Shown here: positions 55,920 through 64,000 of the stretch, piece by piece | Numbering within the stretch: the stretch's first letter is position 1 | How the letters are laid out: the number at the start of each line of letters is the position of its first letter | Assembly: GCF_024679095.1 (NCBI RefSeq) | Contig: NW_026111665.1 | Coordinates: 522,499 to 586,498, forward strand | Reading direction: 5' to 3' | From: Eriocheir sinensis | Lineage: Eukaryota; Arthropoda; Malacostraca; Decapoda; Varunidae | Length of the DNA stretch: 64,000 nucleotides | Program-made: the position numbers and the translations under genes | Notes under the pieces: generated by a model | The model's database searches: none | The model's input: only the letters and a program-made list of their open reading frames with translations | What the model was told of the DNA's origin: nothing

Positions 55920-58900
55920 TTTCTTCTTCTTCTTCTTGTGTATTTATCTCCTGGGGGGAAACGGGCCTTTGTCAGTTTTGACGACCCGTGAGCTGATTTG
56001 GCGAAGTCTTATCGGAGGTTCACCTCGGGGGTTCACATGTTGTGACGAGACGCACCAGAGCCTCGTCACTGAGGGCCATGATCAGCTCTGGTGCAGGCAG
56101 CCCGTCCGGGTTGCGGAGGAGATGGCGTGTGTCCTCACACTCGAGGAGGTAATGGAGGAGCGGCTGGACGACCTCATCCTCGCAGTAAGGGCACTCCACC
56201 GGGACCGGGTCGTCTAGGTCCAGGAGCGATGCACACCTGTACCCGAGGCGCAGGCGGTGGAGGTCGGAGGCCACTTGCCTGGGGGCGCCTAATGGGACCC
56301 GACAGCTGCCGGAGCCCGTCGCCGAGGCATACCAGTTTGCAGATGGTGAGCCGGCCGCCAAGGCCTCCTCAAGGTCCCTGACGACACCCTCCGAGGCATG
56401 GGCCGCCATGCCACGCTTGAGCAGTGACATGCTCGGAGGAACGGGGCATGTTACGCTTGGGAGCAGAGTGGCCTCGCCGGCTGCGCGGTCAGCAGCGTCA
56501 TTGCCTACCACGCCTGCATGGCTGGGCAACCAGTTTAAGTGGACTTGACAGCCGTCCCTCCCCAGTTCCTGCAACCGGGCGTGGATGCCCGTGAGGAGGG
56601 AGACGTTGTCATCCATCGGGTCCTGGTACAGCGATCGTATGGCCGGTACAGAGTCACATTGTACCAGGACCGGGCCCCTGCCCCACTCAAGCGCATGCCC
56701 CAGCGCCATGCTGATGATCGCCATTAGCTTCGCCTGGGTTGAGGAGGAGCCGTCAGGCAGCCGGAAGATGTCAGCATGGCCCGCCGTGACGAAAGCCGCC
56801 CCGACAGCCCTAGTGAGGTGGTTGACGGAGCCGTCTGTGTAGTAGGTGACTGCTAGGGGCCGGGCCGCCTCCAACTCTCTGCTCATGGCCTCCCGCGCTA
56901 GGCTTTGCGGTGTCAGCAGGTCCTTCCTCGCCGGCAGTGGCTTGATTGTGGCAGTGAAGGTGGCTGGTGCCCACGGGGGAGGTGTGGTGTAGCCAGAGTG
57001 GAGCAAGTCTATGTTCATCAGGAAACACCGGGAGAGGCGGGTGGACCTGAGTTTGGCCGCTGCCACCGTCGCCCACGTTTTCTTGCGAAAAAGGAGAGGG
57101 GCCTGATTGAGGGCCTGTTCCACCGAGGCTCTCAGCGATTCTGCCCCCCTGCGGCGCAGCAGCGTTGCCAGGTGGCCGACGGCGAGCTGGGTGATCCTCG
57201 CGGCAACGGTGCTAAGCCGTACCTCCGCCCTCATGGATATGCATTTCGTCCCCCGAGGGGCCCCTACGATGGTACGGATCGCTGCATTCTGGGCCGTCTC
57301 CAGAGGGTGGAGTGCAGCAGGGTCCACCGTCATGAGGCACGGCGTCCCGTAATCTACACATGCCCTCACTGCCTGGAGATAAACTAGCCGTAGGACCCTG
57401 TCGCTGGCACCTCCGGCAGTCCTCGCCAGGGCCCGCATGATGTTGGTGCGGGTCGCTACGGTTTGACGAAGGTGGTTGACATAGGGGGCGAAGGAGAGCC
57501 GTGAATTCAGGGTGACGCCCAGATATTTATAGACGTGCAAACAGGGGACAGGGGTGCCGTCAAGCTCGAAGGCCTCGGGGAGGAGACGGTGGTGGATGAC
57601 CATGGCCCTCGTCTTTCCCCTGTTCATCACAAGCCCGAGGGACGCACAGGTCTGTGAGAGGCGGCGGAGGAGGAGACGAGCGCTGGCCACGTGGTTCGGG
57701 CAGGAAACCACCATGGCCACGTCGTCCGAGTATGAGAAGACCCGTGCAAGGCGGCTTTGTGGCAGGGCTGTCAACTTCTCTACAAGCAGGTTGAAGAGAA
57801 CGGGGCTCAGGACACCACCCTGAAACGTGCCGTTTTCGAAGCCCTGAGTTGTGGACCTGCAGCCCTGGCATTGTACTGCCGCCCTGCGATTCTGGAGGTA
57901 CTGGCCGATCCAAGCCAGTAGGCGGCCCCGAACGCCCTTCTCGGCAAGGATGGACAGCACAACAGGCGCCGAGGCCAGCTCGAACGCCTTCTCTAGGTCC
58001 AGGAACACCACCACAGCCTGCCAACCCAAGACACCAGAGAGGAGGGTGGACACGCAATCTCTGGTGCCCATGCCTCGGCGAAAGACAAACAGGTGTTGGT
58101 GAAGGGGGCCTATCGCCCACCGAAGGCGAGAGAGGAGTAATCTCTCCAGCGTCTTTCCCAAGTACCTCAGGAGTGAGATGGGCCGGAACTCGCCTCCGTC
58201 ACCGCTCTTGGGGATGGGAACGATGGTGGCAGTTTTCCAGGCTGCAGGGACAGTTCCGCGTGAGTAGGAGGCATTGTACAGGGCAACAATCTCGCCAAGC
58301 ATGTCAGGCCCAGCGTGGCGAAGGAAGGCGTACGGGATTTTGTCTTCCCCTGGGGCAGTGTCGGTGACAGGGATTGCCTTCTCCAGCTCATGGAGGTGTA
58401 TGGGGGCGTCGGTGGCATGCCCATCAAGACAAGCCTCCCTGAAGGCCCCCATCCTCGCCGGGTACGCCGCTCTCTGCAGTTCCCTGGTGGTAGGGGGAAG
58501 TCTTTCAGAGGCAGCACGGGACACAAAGGCATCAAGGAGCCTTTCTGCCTCCTCTTGCGGCTGCGGGTGAAGCTCCGGCCGGGCGACCGCCCCCTGGGCC
58601 ACGGCTCTGAGCATGCGCCAGAGTACAGTAGTGGATACACTGGCGTCAAGGGAGCCGCACCACTTCAGCCAGTGTTCCTCCTGCATCCTGGCCGCAGTCT
58701 CTCTAGCAAGACGGATGGCAGCCCTGAGGAGGTCCCTCGTCGCTCCGTGTTTACCCGGCGGTTGAGCTTCCGGGACTGATTAACACGGTGGTTGGCCTCC
58801 CGAACCTCTGGGCAGTAATACCAGCGGTCTCGGCGGGTGGGCGCCGCAGGCTGAGAGCGGAGTATCGTCACATCCGCTGCCCGCCGGAAGGCGTCAACCA

Positions 58901-59105
58901 GGCGCGTCTCTGCCCCCTCCAAGTCGTCATGCCGGATGGTGTCGGCGAGGTGGCGAGTAACGGCTCTGCTAAAGCTCGCCCAGTCCGACCGGGCAAGGTT
59001 TCAGCGCACTGGTCTTGGAGGTGGCAGCGGAGCCAAGAGAGGAAGGGTGACAACTGTTGCGAGATGGTCGCTGGCAAGGCTGTGGTGGAGGGCCCACGTA
59101 GCTAT
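55920..59105 (-). mobile_element. LINE-B copy 6: 5'-truncated in the endonuclease
   Basis: Minus-strand copy with a long open RT/RNase H frame. It starts in the last part of the endonuclease (LHHSLASDHLATVV, about 59,090) and ends with the family hairpin (55,945-55,961) and an (AAG)n tail. The 3' flank is GTGGCTGGT. At its truncated 5' end it abuts the 5' end of plus-strand copy 7, so the two are head to head. Confidence 0.88.
56020..59095 (-). pseudogene. LINE-B copy 6 ORF2: RT and RNase H
   Basis: An 888-codon open frame (58,686-56,020) covers RT (TIVPIPKSGDGGEFRPISLL, VFRRGMGTRDCVSTLLSG, VVFLDLEKAFELA, GGVLSPVLFN), RNase H (TYYTDGSVNHLTRAVGAAF, STQAKLMAI, HLNWLPSHAGVVGNDAADR) and the end domain (CPYCEDEVVQPLLHYLLEC). 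The polymerase core reads SYSDDVAMVV: the YADD motif is changed to YSDD, which may weaken the enzyme; note also NGTFQGG for NGTPQGG. A frame change near 58,680-58,740 separates it from the upstream part (TRRDRWYYCPEVREANHRVN). Confidence 0.88.
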
Positions 59106-61257
59106 TGTTATTGTTAGGTCCCCCAAGACCCGGAAGGGGCGACAGCGGCGCCTGCCGAGCCCTTTAGAGGGTGGGCTGGCTGTAGCCCTCCGCTGACGTA
59201 GGTTACCTGTCTCTCCGTAGGCTAGTTTTTGTTATACTTTTTTTTTTTATATTATATGTCTAGCTGTGTTCCAGCCCCCGGGCTGTCTTGTCTTTAGGAT
59301 GTCCACGGACAAGCGTGTCCGCCCCGCTAGCGACTAGGAGAGCTCCGACTCCGAGTCGCCCGCATATAAGCAGCTACGCCTTGAGTCGGGGAGTGAGGCC
59401 GATGAGGCGGCCCTTATCCCGCTCCCCGACTCTTCTGATGAGGATTGTGTGGTAGTGGGGAAGGTGCTTGACCGTACCCACCGCTCCAGCCCACCTCCCC
59501 CACTTTCCCCTTCCCGCTCCCGCTCGCCACTTGGCACCGTTAACTCTCCGACCTATGCTACCCCCACTCTGCCTAGCGGCTCACGCCCGAAGCCGTTCCC
59601 CCGTACTACTGCTGCTGCCACCTCACCTGCCTCCTCCGCTGCTCCCTCACGTGCCTCCGTCGCTACTGCCCTACCTGCCTCCGCCGCTGCCCATACCACC
59701 CTGCTCGGTGCCGTCTCGCACCCCGAGCAGGCTGCTACCCACCAAGCTGTTACGGCCCTGTCAGATACAAGGCTGTCGTCCCTCCTACACCGGGATTCGA
59801 GACTGCCCTCGATTTGGCGGAGGCCCTGGATGAGAAACTCGGGCACCGCTTCCAGATGCGCTTCCTGGAGAACGGCAGCGTGCTGGTCACCCCGCCCTCC
59901 GAGGAAGCCCTCCGCGCCCTCCTGGGCACCAACCGGTGCACGGGAAGGCGGTGAAGCTGCGGCTGATGGGCGACGCAACCACCAAGGGGGTGGTGACCAC
60001 TTACCCGGTAGCCATGCCTCTCAAGGCTCTCCTCCGACACCCGAGCGTCGTCACGTCGGAGCGGTGCCTGACGCGGGACAGGTCGTCATCTCGGTGAGGG
60101 GCCCCCTGCCGGGCATGCTCGACCTAGGGAGCTGGGGCATCTTCTATACGCGCTCCTTCAACACGGAGCACCTGCGGTGCTATCGATGCCAGCAGTACGG
60201 CCACCATCGCTCCCGCTGCAATCGCCAGGCGGTGTGCGGCATGTGCTCGGGGCCGCACATGACGGAGGCCTGCCTGGCGAAATACAAGGCCGGCAAGAAT
60301 GTGCCCACCCTCTGCCCCAACTGTCGCCAGCGTCATAACTCGTGGATCCGCCACTGCCCCTCCCGGTTGAAGATAGTGGACCGTGGAATACAGCGACAGG
60401 AGGAGTGGCGTGCGGCGCACAACACATCTCGGCCGGCGTGGACCGGGCGGTCCCGCTCGAGGTCCCAGCGTCAGCCCGCCCCACCCGGCAAGACAACGCT
60501 CGCCTCCCAAGAGCACTTCCCGGCCCTCCCACCACCGGGCGCATCTCGCGGCAACGCTGCTCCGGCTGTGCCACCGCCCGCCACGCCTCCTCCACCGTCC
60601 GCCTCGGGCCCCTCCGTGCAGCAGGAGCAACGCACTCCCGATCTGCCTCCACCGGCCTTCCCCCAGCGCGTAAGGCGTCGGAGGAACCGCGGGCCGCGCC
60701 CCCTCCCTGAGCGCCATGTCCCTGAGCGCCATGTCATGGTCACCAGGGCTGCGCTAGAAGGGATGCTGACGGGCTTCGCTCTGGCGTTGACCGGCCTCCT
60801 ACAGTTTACACCGGACGAGGCGGCGCTACGAGTAATCGCGAAGGCGACGGTGGAGGAATGCTTCCACACCGTCGCTAGTCCGGCCGCGTCTCCCGCCACC
60901 CCGCTGCAAACTCCAGCTGCTGCGCCTCCAACTGCGCAGACCCGGGCCAGCGAGGACTCTCCACCTCCCGTGGGGGAGGCCCGCATGGAGGTCGACACGC
61001 CCTCCCGGTCCTCCCAGCCAGCGGTGACACCCGCCGTCTCGGTGGCCAAGGCGGCGCCGGCAACCCAGACCGCCAAGCCCCGCTCACACATCCCAGTGCG
61101 GGCGGCTCCAACCCGCTCCCGCATCCCGCAGCCCAATCGCATGGTGACCCCGAAGCGCCGGAGGCCGGCCCCCTCGCGCGCGGCGGCCCCTGTGACCACC
61201 ACGGGGGCCTCCTCGGCGACCGGCCGCTAAGCGTACTGCAGTGGAACGTATGCGTAG
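59106..61257 (+). mobile_element. LINE-B copy 7: complete 5' end, 3'-truncated at (AAT)n
   Basis: The only LINE-B copy with an apparent full 5' end: a leader of about 190 bases (from about 59,115, GGTCCCCCAAGACCCGGAAG) including a T-run, then ORF1. The start of ORF2 (VLQWNV) is reached at about 61,234 and the element stops at 61,257 where the AAT tract begins. Loss of the 3' end is not expected from target-primed reverse transcription, so later deletion or repeat-mediated rearrangement is likely. Confidence 0.8.
59299..61230 (+). pseudogene. LINE-B copy 7 ORF1 (full-length gag-like protein)
   Basis: The ATG at 59,299 (MSTDKRVRPASD) is followed by an in-frame TAG at codon 13 (59,335), then the same frame continues with an acidic/serine-rich N-terminus (EADEAALIPLPDSSDEDCVV) and an S/P-rich region. 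Between about 59,800 and 60,085 the conserved RFQMRFLENGSVLVTPPSEE and LMGDATTKGVVTTYPVAM segment lies in another frame, bounded by two compensating frameshifts. Knuckles follow: YRCQQYGHHRSRCN, CGMCSGPHMTEACLAKY, CPNCRQRHNSWIRHC; then proline-rich DNA, RAALEGMLTGFALALTGLLQ and the stop after SSATGR. This sets the true ORF1 limits for the family. Confidence 0.85.
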
Positions 61258-61327
61258 GATAATAATAATAATAATAATAATGATAATAATAATGATAATA
61301 ATAATAATAATAATAATGATAATAATG

Positions 61328-61358
<31 letters not shown>

Positions 61359-61395
61359 TGATGATGATGATGATGATGATAATAATAATAATGAC

Positions 61396-61443
<48 letters not shown>

Positions 61444-61470
61444 TATTATTATTATGATAATAATAATAAC

Positions 61471-61523
<53 letters not shown>

Positions 61524-61562
61524 TAATAATAATTATTATTATTATCATAATATATAATGATA

Positions 61563-61626
<64 letters not shown>

Positions 61627-61670
61627 TAATCATAATAATAATAATAATGATAATGATAATAATAATAATG

Positions 61671-61707
<37 letters not shown>

Positions 61708-61786
61708 TAATAATAATAATAAAAATAATAATAATAATAATGATGATAATAATAATGATAATAATGGTAATAATGATAATACTAAT

Positions 61787-61868
<82 letters not shown>
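61258..61868. repeat. (AAT)n tract, about 610 bp
   Basis: A very long AAT/GAT trinucleotide array with ATG, AAC and ATT interruptions, several internal strand reversals (AATAATTATTATTATT at about 61,437 and 61,530) and an (AAC)n block at about 61,786-61,832. Poly-I and poly-N frames are artefacts. Confidence 0.97.
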
Positions 61869-61870
<2 letters not shown>

Positions 61871-61927
61871 CAGGTTATTAGGGGGATGGATTGGATGGAT
61901 GGATTGAGAGAGAGAGAGATGATATGG

Positions 61928-61929
<2 letters not shown>

Positions 61930-61994
<65 letters not shown>
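61930..61994. repeat. (CA)n microsatellite
   Basis: An uninterrupted CA run of about 64 bases just downstream of the piggyBac gene's stop codon, preceded by a short GGAT/GA stretch. Confidence 0.96.
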
Positions 61995-62007
61995 TGTAGG
62001 ATAAATC

Positions 62008-63896
62008 CTAAAAGTTGACAAGGTTGTGGAAGGCCGCAAAGCAATCTCCCACGCACAAGGGAACGTTACATTCCTTGCACATGATAGTGATCCTTGTGCG
62101 TTTTTGTGGGCGCCTGGTCGTGTGCTTACATACATAGCATTGCTTGCTGACCTTCCTCCCGTTAACCATCTCGGTATATACAGGGGAGTGGCGGTTTGAG
62201 GGTTGCAGTCGGTATAGCAGCTCAGCTGGACGGCGACCCATAGTGGCCGAGGTTAGCTCGCCGTACTTCTCGAGGAGTTGCATGGCTGTGTTGTACACAA
62301 AATGACGCAACATTATATTTTTGGTGGGTGTTGGCTCATGTGTGGCAAGCCACATGTTGTAGGCATTGAGCATAGTCATGTCTGTCAGATGGAAGAACAA
62401 CTTGACTTGCCATCTGGTAGACCTTCTCATACACTCAATGCCTGTGATCTGGCCGTCACACTTATCCACCATCCTCATGTTCATCGTGTAGTCATGAACT
62501 ACATCTGGCTTCCAAATTTCCTTTCTCGTCCCCCAGTGGCGTTTGCCAGTGTACGCCATAGCTCCTGTGTGGACGGTAGAGAGAAGGTGGACGTCACGCT
62601 TGTCGCTCCATCTCAAGGCCAGTAACTTGCCAGCCTTTTCTTTTTGAATGTACAGGTCCTTCTTCCTGCCTCGGGTGCGAGTCGTGTCATCATTGGCTGG
62701 TTTGCTGGGGTCGTCAACTATGGTCTTCTGTACGTCGAACTTTGGCATAAACTTTCTGTTCCGCCGTACGGTTCCACAAGACCCCGTGTTGTTGTCGTGC
62801 AGGAACTGAACTGGCTGGTATACCAATTGTCTGTGTAAAGAATATGACCCTTACCGAAGTATGGTGCCATCATCTTACAGACGACGGCACCTGACTTTCC
62901 CCTAGGATCTTTCTTACTGACAGTTGGTATATCAGTCTGTGCGCCTGCATACACAAGCACGTCAAGCACGATTCCTGTATCACAGTCGCAAAGAACAAAA
63001 AGTTTAATGCCAAAGCGATGTCTTTTTGTCGGAATGTACTGTTTGAAAGAGAGGCGACCCTTGTGCAGGACAAGTGACTCGTCAATAACCAGCTTTTGAA
63101 AGGGATGGATATATTTTTGATCCCGTGCAACTATCATTGAAATTATTTCATTCACTTTCCTAAGCGGGCCATTGTCGTTAGAATTTTCATTGTTGCTAAA
63201 GTTCAGAAAACCAAGAAACAGCAAAAATCTTTCACGAGTCATATACTTCCCGTACAGAGGGTGGCAAAGAGTGTCATTACACCAGTAATCCTGCACATAA
63301 TGCTTCTTGCACAGAGGCATCAGCAGGATCAGGGAGATAAAGACAATCAACTCCCTTGCCGTTGTATCCTCCCATTTCCGTGCCCTGGAAGTGGGTGGAA
63401 GACCATTCATTCCCTCACACACCAAACGAAAATGGTCGTTGGTATGATGGGCAACAAATGACATCAACTCATCATCCAAGTAGGCACGGAAAAAGTCACT
63501 CTCATTTGACTGGTCGTTGCAAGGCCAGTCTCTCGTCACGCCACTCCTGTCAGAGCAAAACTCGTGCAGGTCAGGTACGAGGTCTGACCCTTCTGACCAG
63601 GCTAATGAGAAGTCTGGGGTCTCAGGCAACGGCACTTCTCTGTTCCGGTGGTCATCCTCGCCTTCACGCAGTTCATTGTCCCTGTCACTGTCACTGTCAA
63701 AGTCACTGTCACTGTCACTGTCCAGAACAAATTCTGAGTCAGAGATGTCGCTGTCGTTACCGTCCGTAGAAAACAGCAGTTTCATGTACTTGTCAGGTTG
63801 CACAGGACGTCGGCGAGGTGCGGGCCTGTACCCCGAAGGACCTGGGGCGTGACTGCTTGCAGCGGCAGTACCTGAGAAAGGAGGAATTGGTGCCAT
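62008..63896 (-). CDS. piggyBac transposase
   Basis: Cut-and-paste transposase that targets TTAA. It opens MAPIPPFSGTAAASSHAPG at 63,896, then an acidic serine/aspartate-rich N-terminus, then FFRAYLDDELMSFVAHHTND and the catalytic core: LVIDESLVLHKGRLSFKQYI (first D region), FGIKLFVLCDCDTGIVLDV and ILYTDNWYTS (D). The C-terminus has a cysteine-rich finger CYVCKHTTRRP...CKECNVPLCVGDCF. One single-base loss near 62,812 (AGCCCA expected, AGCCA present) moves the frame to 62,826-62,008; restoring it gives about 630 residues, the normal size. No other stops. Flanking TIRs are not identifiable; the right end probably lies beyond the window. Could be active or recently so. Confidence 0.88.
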
Positions 63897-64000
63897 AGAG
63901 ATTCATGTAGATAAACCAAATATCGATCTATACATCTATACTTTACATCAGTAACAATTCACACACAAAAAAAATAACATACCTTTGGGACCTTGGGTTG
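63897..64000. other. Upstream flank of the piggyBac gene
   Basis: AT-rich leader DNA with no feature recognised before the window ends. Confidence 0.4.

Noticed and set aside
61241..61999. Long poly-I, poly-N and poly-Y frames
   Set aside because: Artefacts of the (AAT)n array on both strands.

Overview
The window looks like nuclear DNA of a decapod-type crustacean or a related arthropod. The evidence is intron-less, replication-type histone H4 and H2A genes with 3' stem-loops, dense and very long simple repeats (TA, GA, CTT, AAT, GT), several families of non-LTR retrotransposons, and DNA transposons of the Ginger, PIF/Harbinger, pogo/Tc1-mariner and piggyBac types. Species cannot be named from sequence alone. 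No conventional single-copy host gene was recognised: apart from the two histones, almost all coding sequence belongs to mobile elements.

Layout. 1-4.9 kb is a histone locus: H4 (+) at 326-637 and H2A (-) at 4464-4835, separated by simple-sequence DNA and a decayed bacterial comF-like fragment (about 2.8-3.2 kb). 4.9-10.05 kb is a GC-rich EN/RT retrotransposon (LINE-A, - strand) whose 3' end sits in the H2A leader. 10,829-24,752 is a 13.9-kb Ginger1-type DNA transposon. It has about 41-bp terminal inverted repeats starting TGT, CCGG on both flanks, and a ten-exon gene (- strand) for a gypsy-type integrase followed by a Ulp1/C48 protease domain and a PHD finger; its introns hold nested repeats. 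24.76-30.28 kb contains decayed copies of a second retrotransposon family (LINE-B: ORF1 with zinc knuckles; ORF2 with EN, RT, RNase H and an HCCC-type end). One of these is split by an 8.76-kb PIF/Harbinger element (30,284-39,040) with the expected convergent gene pair, a HARBI1-like nuclease (+) and a Myb/SANT-like protein (-). The LINE resumes at 39,041.

40-61 kb is a nest of LINE-B copies, about 340-bp SINE-like elements that share the LINE-B 3' end ('D' elements), a 5' fragment of a second H2A gene, and an AT-rich LINE (LINE-C) that is a protein-level homologue of LINE-A. The right end holds a long (AAT)n tract and a piggyBac transposase gene (-).

Most notable points. (1) The Ginger1 element appears structurally complete. 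(2) LINE-B, D and LINE-A insertions repeatedly abut a TGGCNGGT motif: three identical 9-mers flank three consecutive insertions at 54.86-55.92 kb, and two unrelated LINEs have hit the same position in the leaders of two H2A copies. This suggests a sequence-specific retrotransposon that uses histone genes among its targets. (3) LINE-B and D share a 3' hairpin kept by covariation, consistent with a LINE/SINE partnership. (4) Most frame breaks in the DNA transposons are single-base indels without nonsense codons, several in short homopolymers, so some may be base-calling errors and not decay.
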